Positions 17,803-26,293 are shown, counted from the first letter of the stretch. The stretch: 64,000 nucleotides of DNA from Marisediminicola antarctica (GCF_009930795.1 NZ_CP017146.1:372001-436000), one strand, 5' to 3'. Made by a program: numbers and translations. The notes: a model not told the origin generated them from the sequence alone.

Positions 17803-19487
17803 GACCCACAAGTGGCCTCACCTTCGGTGGTCGATACCAGTTGTCGAGCCGTGTCGCGATCGGCGGCATGGGCGAAGTCTGGCAGGCGACCGACCTTGTA
17901 ATCGGACGCACCGTTGCGATCAAGATCCTCAAGGACGAGTATCTCGGCGATCCCGGCTTCCTGGAGCGGTTCCGCGCAGAGGCGCGGCACGCCGCCCTCG
18001 TGAACCACGAGGGCATCGCGAATGTCTTCGACTACGGCGAGGAAGAGGGCAGCGCGTATCTGGTCATGGAACTCGTTCCCGGCGAGGCGCTCTCCACGAT
18101 TCTCGAGCGCGAGCGGGTGCTGTCGACCGATCGCGTTCTCGATATCGTCGCCCAGACCGCCTCCGCGCTCCACGCCGCCCACGCCGCCGGTCTCGTTCAC
18201 CGTGATATCAAGCCGGGGAACCTGCTCATCACGCCCGACGGCCGGGTCAAGATCACCGACTTCGGCATCGCCAGAATCGCCGACCAGGTGCCGCTCACCG
18301 CCACCGGGCAGGTCATGGGCACGGTGCAGTATCTGTCGCCCGAGCAGGCGAGCGGGCACTCTGCGTCGCCGACAACCGACATCTACTCGCTCGGCATCGT
18401 GGCCTACGAGTCGCTCGCCGGCCGCCGACCGTTCACCGGTGAGTCGCAGGTCGCGATCGCGATGGCCCAGATCAACGACACACCGCCCGAGCTGCCGGTG
18501 ACGGTGTCCGAGCCGGTGCGCAACCTCGTCTATTCCTGCATCGCAAAAAAGCCGAGCGATCGCCCAGCCTCGGCGGAACATCTGGCCAGGGCCGCGCGAG
18601 CACTCCGGCGCGGCGACGTGAACCAGGCGGCTGCCGCTGTTCCGGCTATCCTCGCCGGCGGCGTGGCCGCCGCAGCGATGGCTCCGGCCGGGCGCAACGC
18701 CGACGGCACCCAGTCGACCCAGATCCTCGCTGCTCCGGTGTCGGCCTCCCCACCCACGGGCCCGATCGAGTCGAAGGCCCGCAATCCGTGGACCTGGCCG
18801 CTCATCGCACTGCTCGGAGTGATCGCGCTCGCGATCGTGGGTATCCTCATCGCCCTCCTGCTTTCCGGGGACGACGCGCCCGTAGCGTCAGCGAGCCCCT
18901 CGACGAGCGCCAGTCCATCCCCGTCCCCATCGCCCACGCCGTCGCCCTCGCCCTCGCCCACCGAGAGCGACACCGTCAACATCGATCCGGCCGAATTCAT
19001 CGGAGCGAGCGAGGCGGACGCGACCGCGCGGCTTCGCGAGCTCGGACTCGAGGTCACGGTTGTGACCGGCAATGCCGCAAACTCGCCGGAACAGGTGTCG
19101 ACGGTCTACGCGATCAGCCCGCGCGGCAACGTGCGAAACGGAACGCTTGTCACCCTCGACGTGTATGGCGAGGTCGCGGCACCCGCGCAGCCGGGGCCGG
19201 CGACCGCACCAGCGGGTCCCTACGTGCCCGGCGACGAGATCACGGTCACCATTCCCGCGTACTCCGGGTGCGCGACCGGAACCCAGCTCACCGCCTTCCG
19301 TGCGAACGTGGAAGGCGGGAGCTTCACGCCGGCCAACCCGCTACCGCCGTCCGCAACGTCGATCACCGTGACTCTCACCGACAACGAGTCCGGCTCGACG
19401 AGCATCAGCTACCTCGCGGAGTGTTCCGGGATTCAGTCGGCGCCGTCCGAGCCGCTCGTCTTGCAACACGAGACGGCCCCGGAATAA
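17799..19487 (+). CDS. pknA: Ser/Thr protein kinase with one PASTA domain
   Basis: A 562-residue receptor-type kinase. The kinase domain (about 10-270) has GGMGEVW, VAIKIL, catalytic HRDIKPGNLL and DFGIARI. A transmembrane helix follows at about 330-350, then an SPSPSP-type linker, one PASTA unit (about 392-455), and an extra extracellular domain of about 95 residues with two cysteines that is not part of typical PknA. ATG 17799 overlaps pbpA by 4 bp. M. tuberculosis PknA has no PASTA domain, so the name rests on operon position. It should phosphorylate FHA proteins and cell-wall factors in response to external signals. Confidence 0.92.
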   Translation: MRPTSGLTFGGRYQLSSRVAIGGMGEVWQATDLVIGRTVAIKILKDEYLGDPGFLERFRAEARHAALVNHEGIANVFDYGEEEGSAYLVMELVPGEALSTILERERVLSTDRVLDIVAQTASALHAAHAAGLVHRDIKPGNLLITPDGRVKITDFGIARIADQVPLTATGQVMGTVQYLSPEQASGHSASPTTDIYSLGIVAYESLAGRRPFTGESQVAIAMAQINDTPPELPVTVSEPVRNLVYSCIAKKPSDRPASAEHLARAARALRRGDVNQAAAAVPAILAGGVAAAAMAPAGRNADGTQSTQILAAPVSASPPTGPIESKARNPWTWPLIALLGVIALAIVGILIALLLSGDDAPVASASPSTSASPSPSPSPTPSPSPSPTESDTVNIDPAEFIGASEADATARLRELGLEVTVVTGNAANSPEQVSTVYAISPRGNVRNGTLVTLDVYGEVAAPAQPGPATAPAGPYVPGDEITVTIPAYSGCATGTQLTAFRANVEGGSFTPANPLPPSATSITVTLTDNESGSTSISYLAECSGIQSAPSEPLVLQHETAPE

Positions 19488-19489
19488 CC

Positions 19490-21247
19490 ATGGTCAACAC
19501 CTACCCGGGCAGCACCGGCGGCCCCGGCTTCCCGCGCTCCGGCGACGGACCGGCGGTCGATGCGCCCCGAGTCCTCGCCGGACGATACCAAGTCGGGAAT
19601 CTCATCGGGCGTGGTGGCATGGCGGATGTGCACGTGGGCATCGACAACCGGCTCGGGCGGCGCGTGGCGATCAAGCTGCTCAAGCCCGACCTCGCGACCG
19701 ACCCCAAGTTCCGGTTGTTGTTTCGGGAGGAAGCGCAGAAGGCCGCGCGCATGGCGCATCCGACGATCGTGCGGGTCTTCGATGCCGGCGAGGAGACCTC
19801 GACCGACTCGAGCGGCGCCGAGCACCAGGTGCCCTACATCGTCATGGAATACGTCGACGGCCGACTGCTGAAGGACATCATCGCCGAGGGGCCGCTCGAG
19901 CCCAGCGAAGCCGTGCGGATCATCTCCCAGGTGCTCACGGCGCTCGAGTACAGCCACCGCGCGCTCCTCGTGCACCGCGACATCAAGCCGGGCAACATCA
20001 TGATCACCCAGAACGGCCAGGTGAAGGTGATGGACTTCGGCATCGCCCGGGCCGTCTCCGACAACTCCGCAACGGTGGCCGAGACCGGCGCCGTGCTCGG
20101 CACCGCACAGTACTTCTCGCCCGAGCAGGCGCGCGGCGAGACCGTCGATGCCCGCACCGACCTGTACTCCACCGGCATTATCCTCTTCGAACTACTCACT
20201 GGCCGTGCGCCGTTCCGTGGCGAGCGCGCGGCCGCCGTCGCGTACCAGCACATCAGCGAACCTGCCGCCGCGCCATCGAGCCTCAATCCGAAGGTCTCGC
20301 CGGCGCTCGACTCCGTCGTGCTCCATGCGCTCAACAAGGACAAGTTCAATCGGTACCAGACCGCCTCGGAGTTCCGCGCAGACGTCGAGGCGGCCGGCGC
20401 GGGCCAGGTTCCGCACCGCAGGCTCCCCGCGGTCTCGGACGTCAACGCCACACTCTTCGGCGCGAGCCCCGTCACCGGGCCCGAGGCGACCCTGCGCCAC
20501 CTCTCCGCGCACGACGACGAGCGGGTCGTGCGCACCCAGTCGCGTCCGCCCGTCGCCTGGATCTGGGCGGGCGTCACGCTCATGGCGGCAATCCTCATCG
20601 CGGTCGTTCTGTGGGTGGCGAACCTGCCCGACAGCCCGAGGGAGCTCGGTACCAATCTCTCGGTCTCGGTGCCGAACATCGTCGGCGCGACCTACCAGGA
20701 CGGGGCAGAAACGCTCACGAGCGTTGACCTCGTCGCCACGCAGATCGGGCAGGCGAGCGACTCCGTGCCTGAGGGAACAATCATCAGTACCGACCCGTCG
20801 GCTGGCCAAAAGGTCGAGCTGAACTTCGTGGTGCGCGTCTACGTGTCTCTGGGCAAGAATCCCACGACAGTGCCACGGCTGGAACAGCTGTCGGAGGAGG
20901 CGGCGAAGGCCGCCCTCGAGGCACGGGGGCTCATCTACGGCATCACCACTCCCGAGTACGCCGTCTCGGTTCCGTCGGGCACCGTCATCTCGAGCACCCC
21001 GGCGTCCGGGGCCGATGTGCGCGAGGGCGACACTGTCGACCTCGTCGTGAGCAATGGGCTCGTCGAGGTGCCCATGGTCGTCGGGCAACCGATCAACACC
21101 GCCAACACCACCCTCAGCGCGCTCGGGCTCTCCATCGAGGCGAGGCCCGACTACTCCTGCTCCGGTGGCGCCGTGACCGCACAGGACCTACCCTCCGGCG
21201 ACCACCCGCAGGGGGCGCCGATCATGATCCTGTACTGCGCCGGCTAG
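19490..21247 (+). CDS. pknB: PknB: PASTA-domain Ser/Thr protein kinase
   Basis: A 585-residue kinase. The catalytic domain (about 28-290) has IGRGGMADVH, VAIKLL, HRDIKPGNIM and DFGIARA. A membrane helix lies at about 360-382, followed by three extracellular PASTA repeats, which in PknB homologues bind muropeptides or lipid II. The tail ends with a Cys at CAG, and an earlier Cys in DYSCSG could form a disulphide with it. ATG 19490 is 2 bp after the pknA stop. It is the last gene of the seven-gene operon and is convergent with pabA. Confidence 0.94.
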   Translation: MVNTYPGSTGGPGFPRSGDGPAVDAPRVLAGRYQVGNLIGRGGMADVHVGIDNRLGRRVAIKLLKPDLATDPKFRLLFREEAQKAARMAHPTIVRVFDAGEETSTDSSGAEHQVPYIVMEYVDGRLLKDIIAEGPLEPSEAVRIISQVLTALEYSHRALLVHRDIKPGNIMITQNGQVKVMDFGIARAVSDNSATVAETGAVLGTAQYFSPEQARGETVDARTDLYSTGIILFELLTGRAPFRGERAAAVAYQHISEPAAAPSSLNPKVSPALDSVVLHALNKDKFNRYQTASEFRADVEAAGAGQVPHRRLPAVSDVNATLFGASPVTGPEATLRHLSAHDDERVVRTQSRPPVAWIWAGVTLMAAILIAVVLWVANLPDSPRELGTNLSVSVPNIVGATYQDGAETLTSVDLVATQIGQASDSVPEGTIISTDPSAGQKVELNFVVRVYVSLGKNPTTVPRLEQLSEEAAKAALEARGLIYGITTPEYAVSVPSGTVISSTPASGADVREGDTVDLVVSNGLVEVPMVVGQPINTANTTLSALGLSIEARPDYSCSGGAVTAQDLPSGDHPQGAPIMILYCAG

Positions 21248-21286
21248 ACGGCCCCCGCCCCGATCGGACGTTCAGGCCGTCGGGAG

Positions 21287-21925
21287 TCAGTCGAGGGCGA
21301 CGAGGGGCGTGAGTCCGACCGCGGCCTGCTGGGCCGATGTGAGCCCGGCGGTCGCGAGCCAATTGGCGAGCATAAGGTAACCGCCCTCGGTGAGCACCGA
21401 CTCGGGGTGGAACTGCACGCCGAAGATAGGTGCGCTCTCGTGCCGCAGTCCCATGATCACTCCGCCGTCGGTGCGCGAGGTCACGACGAGATCGCTCGGC
21501 ACCGTCGAGTCGACAACAGCGAGGGAGTGATAGCGGGTGGCCCGGAACGGCTGCGGCACGCCGGCGTAGAAGTCGCTGTCGTCATGGCTGATGAGTGAGG
21601 TCTTGCCGTGCATGAGCTCGTCGGCGTGGGTGACGGTCGCGCCGACCGCCTCGGCGATCGCCTGGTGTCCGAGACACACTCCGAGCAGCGGCTGCCCGGA
21701 CTCGAGCGCCGCGGTCACGACCGGCACCGAGACACCGGCGGCCGCGGGGGTCCCAGGGCCTGGCGAGAGGAGCACCGAGTCGTAGTCGCGGATGACCGAC
21801 GCCACGTCCGCCACCGCAAAGGCATCGTTGCGTACCACGGTCGTCTCCGCGCCCAGCTGCAGCAAGTACCCGTTGAGCGTGTAGACGAAGCTGTCGTAGT
21901 TGTCGATCACGAGAACTCTTGTCAT
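21287..21925 (-). CDS. pabA: Glutamine amidotransferase, aminodeoxychorismate/anthranilate synthase component II
   Basis: A 212-residue class I glutamine amidotransferase. It starts with VLVIDNYDSFVYTL and has the oxyanion loop LSPGPGTP, the catalytic-Cys motif GVCLGHQAIAE, and the His-Glu pair in FGVQFHPESVLT. It supplies ammonia to a chorismate-using partner. Which one (PabB for folate or TrpE for tryptophan) cannot be decided, as no partner gene is adjacent; the equivalent in M. tuberculosis is called trpG. ATG 21925 overlaps the stop of the small membrane protein gene by 4 bp. Confidence 0.92.
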   Translation of the reverse strand: MTRVLVIDNYDSFVYTLNGYLLQLGAETTVVRNDAFAVADVASVIRDYDSVLLSPGPGTPAAAGVSVPVVTAALESGQPLLGVCLGHQAIAEAVGATVTHADELMHGKTSLISHDDSDFYAGVPQPFRATRYHSLAVVDSTVPSDLVVTSRTDGGVIMGLRHESAPIFGVQFHPESVLTEGGYLMLANWLATAGLTSAQQAAVGLTPLVALD

Positions 21926-22080
21926 TGTCCAACCGTAACGTCTGTCACATTGATGAAGTTGTTCAGCCAGGGAAAGAAGACGAAGACACAGGCCGCGAGG
22001 ATCACAGCGACCAGGACGACGAGTATCAACACCCGCACCCACACCGGACCCGGCAGCAAAGACCATAGTGCGGCGTACAT
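21922..22080 (-). CDS. Small single-pass membrane protein (52 aa)
   Basis: A short gene encoding 52 residues, almost half of them in one hydrophobic helix (VRVLILVVLVAVILAACVFV) followed by FFPWLNNFIN. The start ATG 22080 overlaps the sortase stop as TGATG and has GGGAGG seven bases upstream. Its TGA overlaps the pabA start as ATGA. This double coupling plus the strong ribosome site supports a real gene. Function is unknown. It may act with the sortase or simply couple translation through the operon. Confidence 0.8.
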   Translation of the reverse strand: MYAALWSLLPGPVWVRVLILVVLVAVILAACVFVFFPWLNNFINVTDVTVGQ

Positions 22081-22826
22081 CACGTACCTCCCAAATTCAG
22101 CTCCGCGAGCTCCTCGGGGGCCCCGGCGGATGCTGGTTGCCAGTCCTCGAAGACCCCATAGGCAATGATGCGCTCGGCGGCCGAGAGCATCGGGTTGCAG
22201 CTGGTGAGGGTGATAATGCGCTCGCTCGCGGCCATCCCCGGAGCATGAGGAACCGGCTCGAGTACCTCGATGGCCGTCGGCAGAACGTATTCCATCGACC
22301 GGAACGCATAGGTGTACCAGCCATCCGATGTCTGCACATAGATGCGATCGCCGACGGTGAGCTCGGCAATGCGGTTGAACGGCGCACCGTAGGTCGTGCG
22401 GTGTGCCGCGACTGCGAAGTTGCCCACCTCACCCGGCATCTGCGTGCCGGGGTAGTGGCCGACGCCGCTGCGAAGCACATTGCTCGCGTCCACTCCCTCG
22501 GCGATAGTCCGCACGTAGTCGTCGCCGAACCGCGGAATGTAGATGTTCGCGAAGGCGACCGTCTCGGCGGATGCGGGGCTCACGACGGGCTCACCGAATT
22601 CGGTGTCGGGGTCGAGGGGGGTGGCCGGAGGCGCCGCCGACCCGAGCTCACGGCTGAACGCCATCGCGTCCTCCCGTTGCGCGCTGCCAACCACGATGTC
22701 GTTGAGCCACAGCTGCCAGCCGAGGAAGAGGAAGACAAACACGCCCGCCGTGATGAGGAGCTCCCCGATCACCCCGACGACGCTGATGCGGGGGCGCCCC
22801 GGGGGTGAATCAGGGCGCCGAGTCAT
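22080..22826 (-). CDS. srtE: Class E sortase
   Basis: A 248-residue sortase with an N-terminal membrane segment (GELLITAGVFVFLFLGWQLW) and an extracellular catalytic domain. The catalytic His is in VAAHRTTYG, the Cys in the TLTSC motif, and the Arg lies 13 residues later (AAERIIAYG). Class E sortases of actinobacteria attach proteins bearing LAXTG-type signals to peptidoglycan or act as housekeeping sortases. The start is ATG 22826. It is the first gene of a compact three-gene unit (sortase, 52-aa protein, pabA) whose reading frames overlap. Confidence 0.92.
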   Translation of the reverse strand: MTRRPDSPPGRPRISVVGVIGELLITAGVFVFLFLGWQLWLNDIVVGSAQREDAMAFSRELGSAAPPATPLDPDTEFGEPVVSPASAETVAFANIYIPRFGDDYVRTIAEGVDASNVLRSGVGHYPGTQMPGEVGNFAVAAHRTTYGAPFNRIAELTVGDRIYVQTSDGWYTYAFRSMEYVLPTAIEVLEPVPHAPGMAASERIITLTSCNPMLSAAERIIAYGVFEDWQPASAGAPEELAELNLGGT

Positions 22827-22947
22827 GCCGACAATTCTAAGCGACGGCGGCTGGGACGACGGCGGGCACGACGGCGGCGACGCCCGCCGGGCTCGGCGGT
22901 CGGCGCGAAAGACGTGCCTTCCCCGCCATTCGCGCTAGAATTCCGGA

Positions 22948-23226
22948 ATGGCCCGATCGAACGAACGCGCGAAGCCCGTTGTTGCGACGAACGACAAGAA
23001 CGGCGGCCGCGGCCCCGACACGCAGAAACGCGGCGGCGACGACGCCCCCAACCCCGTGTGGTTCAAACCGATCATGTTCGGCCTCATGCTCATCGGGCTC
23101 GCCTGGATCATCGTGTTCTACGTCAGCGGCACCACTCTGCCGATCCAGTCGCTCGGCGACGGGAACATCCTCGTCGGCTTCGGAATCCTGTTCCTGGGAT
23201 TCCTCATGACCACGCGCTGGCGATGA
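22948..23226 (+). CDS. crgA: CrgA: cell-division membrane protein
   Basis: A 92-residue protein with a basic, hydrophilic N-terminus and two transmembrane helices (FGLMLIGLAWIIVFYV and GFGILFLGFLM) separated by a short loop, matching actinobacterial CrgA. CrgA interacts with FtsZ, FtsI and FtsQ and helps coordinate septation with growth. It is normally found close to the pknA/pknB operon, as here. Divergent from the sortase gene. Confidence 0.93.
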   Translation: MARSNERAKPVVATNDKNGGRGPDTQKRGGDDAPNPVWFKPIMFGLMLIGLAWIIVFYVSGTTLPIQSLGDGNILVGFGILFLGFLMTTRWR

Positions 23227-23258
23227 CGTACGGGGCCAAGGTCCCCCATTAGGCCGAC

Positions 23259-23276
23259 AATTACATGCCTGTAATT
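23259..23276. other. Palindrome AATTACATGCCTGTAATT
   Basis: Two perfect 7-bp arms (AATTACA / TGTAATT) flank a 4-bp loop in the convergent gap between crgA and the rhomboid gene. It is AT-rich against a GC-rich background. It could be a weak bidirectional terminator or a regulator site; nothing in the sequence decides between these. Confidence 0.4.
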
Positions 23277-23284
23277 ATCCCCAC

Positions 23285-23305
23285 TGTGGATAGGGCTGTG
23301 GATAA
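23285..23305 (-). promoter_or_regulatory. Two DnaA-box-like sequences
   Basis: TGTGGATAA at 23297-23305 is a perfect DnaA box read on the minus strand (TTATCCACA). TGTGGATAG at 23285-23293 differs at one base. The pair has a 12-bp period and lies about 11 kb from dnaA. Confidence 0.5.
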
Positions 23306-23325
23306 CTCAGGCGCTCGCGTCCGGG

Positions 23326-24171
23326 TCAGCCGACAAATGTCGTCGTGAACCCCAGGTAGCTCAGCGCGATGAGGCCCGCGGCGATCGCCGCGAGAATCAG
23401 CAACTGGCGGTTTTTCTGGCGCGCGAGGCGCGTGCGCATGTAGACGAACGCAACCAGCGCGCCGACGATGAGGCCACCGACGTGAGCCTGCCAGGAGATA
23501 TTCGGCACGAAGAAGCCGATCGACAAGTTGATCACGATCAGCACGACAAGCTGGCCGCTGTTGCCGCCAAGACCGCGCTGGATCACGAAGAAGGCGCCGA
23601 AGAGCCCGAAGATGGCCCCCGATGCCCCGAGCACCCCACCGGTGGGGTTGAGCAGCAGCACGGCAACCGACCCGCCGAGGCCGCTCAGCAGGTAGAGGGC
23701 GAGAAACCGCCACCTGCCGACCATCGGCTCGAGGATCCGCCCGAAGATGAAGAGCGAAAACATGTTGAACAGGATGTGCAGAAATGAGCTCGTGGAGTGC
23801 ACCAGGAGCGACGTCACCATCGTCCACGGCTCGCGCGCCGTCAGCACGGGGAAGTAGGTCAGGTACCTCGTCACGAGCCCGCCGCTCACCAGTTGCAGCA
23901 CGAACACCAGCGCCGTCACACCGATGATCGAGTAGGTGACAGCGGGTGACCCCGGCGCGGTGAGGCGCCTCGCTGACGTCGACAGCCTCGATTTGGTGCG
24001 CGGCGCCCTCGCCCGACCCTCCCGGATGCATTCCGGGCAGTGGAAGCCGACCGCCGCCTGCGTCTGGCAGGCAGGGCATATTGTGCGCCCGCACCGCTGG
24101 CAGAGAACGTAGCTCTCGCGGTCCGGGTGCCGGTAGCAGTGGTTCTGCGGGTCGGGCTGGGCGCCGCTCAT
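23326..24171 (-). CDS. Rhomboid-family intramembrane serine protease with N-terminal zinc ribbon
   Basis: A 281-residue protein. Residues about 10-50 form a Cys/His-rich ribbon (CYRHPDR, CQRCGRTICPAC, FHCPEC) of the B-box-like type found on many actinobacterial rhomboids. Six or so membrane helices follow. The catalytic Ser is in GASGAIFGL and the catalytic His in WQAHVGGL. It cleaves transmembrane substrates inside the membrane; the substrate is unknown. Position next to crgA and the cyclophilin gene is conserved in Microbacteriaceae-like genomes. The stop lies about 20 bp from the DnaA-box pair. Confidence 0.92.
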   Translation of the reverse strand: MSGAQPDPQNHCYRHPDRESYVLCQRCGRTICPACQTQAAVGFHCPECIREGRARAPRTKSRLSTSARRLTAPGSPAVTYSIIGVTALVFVLQLVSGGLVTRYLTYFPVLTAREPWTMVTSLLVHSTSSFLHILFNMFSLFIFGRILEPMVGRWRFLALYLLSGLGGSVAVLLLNPTGGVLGASGAIFGLFGAFFVIQRGLGGNSGQLVVLIVINLSIGFFVPNISWQAHVGGLIVGALVAFVYMRTRLARQKNRQLLILAAIAAGLIALSYLGFTTTFVG

Positions 24172-24188
24172 TGTGGGGTTACGACGAC

Positions 24189-24728
24189 TCAGACAGCTTC
24201 GACGGTGACGCTCTCGATGACGACGTCCTCGAGGGGGCGGTCACGGGCATCCTTCTTCACGGCCTCGATCTTCTTGACCACTTCGCGGGACTCCTCGTCG
24301 GCGACCTCGCCGAAGATGCTGTGCTTGCCCTGCAGCCACGTGGTGGGAACGGTCGTGATGAAGAACTGCGATCCGTTCGTGCCACGACCACCCTGCGTGC
24401 CGGCGTTCGCCATGGCGAGGAGGTACGGCTTGGTGAAGTCGAGCTCGGGGTGGATCTCGTCGTCGAACTGGAAGCCCGGTCCGCCGGTTCCCTGGCCGAG
24501 CGGGTCGCCGCCCTGGATCATGAAGTTGTCGATGATGCGGTGGAAGACGACACCGTCGTACAGCTTGTCCTTCGACACCTTGCCGGTGCCGGGGTGGGTC
24601 CACTCGATCTCGCCGGTCGCGAGACCGACGAAGTTGGCGACGGTCTTCGGGGCGTGATTGCCGAGGAGATTGACGCGGATGGGCCCGAGATTGGTCGTGA
24701 GGGTAGCGACATGGGTGTGAGTAGACAT
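24189..24728 (-). CDS. ppiA: Cyclophilin-type peptidyl-prolyl cis-trans isomerase
   Basis: A 179-residue cytosolic cyclophilin with the catalytic core GVVFHRIIDNFMIQGGDP (including the essential Arg), a long family-typical segment with MANAGTQGGRGTNGSQFF, and W in the drug-binding region. It speeds proline isomerisation during folding. ATG 24728 is selected by the strong GGGAGGA seven to eight bases upstream. It lies 17 bp upstream of the rhomboid gene and is probably co-transcribed with it. Confidence 0.95.
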   Translation of the reverse strand: MSTHTHVATLTTNLGPIRVNLLGNHAPKTVANFVGLATGEIEWTHPGTGKVSKDKLYDGVVFHRIIDNFMIQGGDPLGQGTGGPGFQFDDEIHPELDFTKPYLLAMANAGTQGGRGTNGSQFFITTVPTTWLQGKHSIFGEVADEESREVVKKIEAVKKDARDRPLEDVVIESVTVEAV

Positions 24729-24851
24729 TCCACCATCCTCCCACAGCGGCTCTGCCCACTCAGGATTCGCCCAGTTTTCGCGGTGTTGGCGGCCAGCCTG
24801 CAACATGAAAGACTTACCTAGTTCGCTACACCACAACCGGAGGGTGATCTC

Positions 24852-25475
24852 ATGGGACTATCACGTAAGCGCGAGAAGGAACTCAAGCGGCTGAAGCACA
24901 CCGCCACGGATCTCTGGGAAGAGCAGAGAGAGGTTCTCGACCACGCCTCGAAGGTCGTGCGCGAGGCAGGGCGCCAGCTCGGGAACGTCTCCCGTGAGGA
25001 GGTCGCTCCCCGTATCCGCTCCACGGTCGATGATCGGATCGTCCCCGCGGTCGAGACCGGCTTCCTGGCTACGAAGAGCGCGGTCGACGGCACGCGCTAC
25101 AAGATCATGCACGACGTGCTGCCGAGTGTGTCCGGGGCTCTCGCCTCGGCACTCGCGACGCTTGAGGTCTCGAAGGACCCCCGCGTGCGCGAGGTCGTCG
25201 AGCAGGTGCAGAAGACGACCAAGCGCGTCAGCAAGAACGCCGAGCGCGCCTACGCCGACGCATCGAAGAAGGCGAGCAAGGCCTACAAGAAGGTCGGCAA
25301 GCGAGTGAGCTTCGTGCCAGCTCCGAAGAAGTCGATGGGTCCCGGTGGATACATCCTCATCGCACTCGGCCTCATCGCCGTTGCGGGCGTCGCCTACGCC
25401 GCCTGGCAGACCCTGCGCGCTGACGACGAGCTGTGGGTGCTCGACGAAGCGGATGACACAGAGCCTCCCAAGTAG
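24852..25475 (+). CDS. Basic helical protein with C-terminal membrane anchor, function unknown
   Basis: A 207-residue protein that I recognise only as a conserved actinobacterial hypothetical. Residues 1-155 are charged, helical and rich in Lys, Ala and Val, with Lys-rich stretches (SKNAERAYADASKKASKAYK) recalling histone-H1-like or envelope-spacer tails. A single transmembrane helix follows (GGYILIALGLIAVAGVAYAA), then an acidic tail. ATG 24852 has GGAGGG a few bases upstream. It is divergent from ppiA across about 120 bp and ends at a clear terminator. Confidence 0.75.
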   Translation: MGLSRKREKELKRLKHTATDLWEEQREVLDHASKVVREAGRQLGNVSREEVAPRIRSTVDDRIVPAVETGFLATKSAVDGTRYKIMHDVLPSVSGALASALATLEVSKDPRVREVVEQVQKTTKRVSKNAERAYADASKKASKAYKKVGKRVSFVPAPKKSMGPGGYILIALGLIAVAGVAYAAWQTLRADDELWVLDEADDTEPPK

Positions 25476-25495
25476 CGCCCAGGTAGGCCACGCCG

Positions 25496-25536
25496 AGGCG
25501 CCGCCCGCGTCGAGATTCTCGACCGGCGGCGCCTTT
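25496..25536 (+). terminator. Terminator hairpin after the 207-aa gene
   Basis: AGGCGCCGCC pairs with GGCGGCGCCT, and GTCGAGATTCTCGAC within the loop adds a second stem. TTTGCTGTT follows. It sits about 20 bp after the stop. Confidence 0.7.
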
Positions 25537-25599
25537 GCTGTTCCCCGGGCGACCACGGGCGCCGGACAGGCGCTGTGTGCCCCTGTGGCGCCCTTAGGC

Positions 25600-25995
25600 T
25601 CAGGGGTAGGCGCCCCACCGCTCGAGGTGGTCCACGAGACCCGCGCTCGTCGTCAGGCCGCCCAGCTCCTCAGCGGCGAACCAGCGCGCGTCCCGTGCGT
25701 CGTCTCCCGCGACGAGGGTGCCGGAGAGGTATTCGGCCGCGAAGTCGTGAACCTCGAAGACATCCGTCCCGTTTCCGGGGATCTCGATGCTCCCCCACTC
25801 GTACAGCGCGCGAACGACAAGCCCCGTCTCCTCGAGCACCTCGCGCTCTGCGGCCTGCGCGAGCGACTCGCCCGGTTCCACCCGGCCGCCCGGCAGGCTC
25901 CAGCATCCCGCCTGCGGGGGCCTGCCCCTCAGCACGAACAGGATGCGGCCGGCGGCGTCTCTGATCACGGCTCCGGCCGCGAGAATCCTCGTCAC
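25600..25995 (-). CDS. Nudix hydrolase
   Basis: A 131-residue Nudix protein of MutT-like size. The Nudix box is complete: GGRVEPGESLAQAAEREVLE continues into ETGL, with the REXXEE metal-binding core. It should cleave a nucleoside diphosphate linked to another group; the substrate is not predictable. ATG 25995 is the first usable start. It is convergent with the 207-aa gene and lies downstream of the tRNA-Ala gene on the same strand. Confidence 0.9.
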   Translation of the reverse strand: MTRILAAGAVIRDAAGRILFVLRGRPPQAGCWSLPGGRVEPGESLAQAAEREVLEETGLVVRALYEWGSIEIPGNGTDVFEVHDFAAEYLSGTLVAGDDARDARWFAAEELGGLTTSAGLVDHLERWGAYP

Positions 25996-26066
25996 AGCGG
26001 AAGCGTATCCCCGCTCGCCGCACGGGACCTATTAATAAGCCTATTAACAAGGGGAGACCCTGACTG

Positions 26067-26139
26067 TGGAGACGAGGGGAATCGAACCCCTAACCCCCGC
26101 CTTGCAAAGGCGGTGCTCTGCCAATTGAGCTACGTCCCC
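26067..26139 (-). tRNA. tRNA-Ala(TGC)
   Basis: A 73-nt tRNA; CCA is not encoded. Acceptor GGGGACG pairs with CGTCTCC, the anticodon loop TTTGCAA gives TGC, and the T arm is AGGGGTTCGATTCCCCT. It follows tRNA-Ile by about 30 bp, as is usual after gyrA in actinobacteria. The gap 25996-26332 holds only the two tRNAs, a 12-bp imperfect tandem repeat (26028-26051) and a terminator. Confidence 0.97.
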
Positions 26140-26171
26140 GAGGGGCCCGCAACTGGTGCGGGATTCCCGAG

Positions 26172-26245
26172 TGGGGCTACCTGGACTCGAACCAGGGACC
26201 TCTTCGTTATCAGCGAAGCGCTCTAACCGCCTGAGCTATAGCCCC
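26172..26245 (-). tRNA. tRNA-Ile(GAT)
   Basis: A 74-nt tRNA; CCA is not encoded. Acceptor GGGGCTA pairs with TAGCCCC, and the anticodon loop CTGATAA gives GAT. It sits between the gyrA/DUF3566 pair and tRNA-Ala on the same strand. Confidence 0.97.
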
Positions 26246-26293
26246 ATGAGGGCAGATACGACAGTATCGCACCCGGTGGGATTCACTAAATCG

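Noticed and set aside
26028-26051. 12-bp imperfect tandem repeat before the tRNA-Ala gene as a terminator
   Set aside because: It is a direct, not inverted, repeat (CCTATTAAYAAG twice), so it cannot form the required hairpin.
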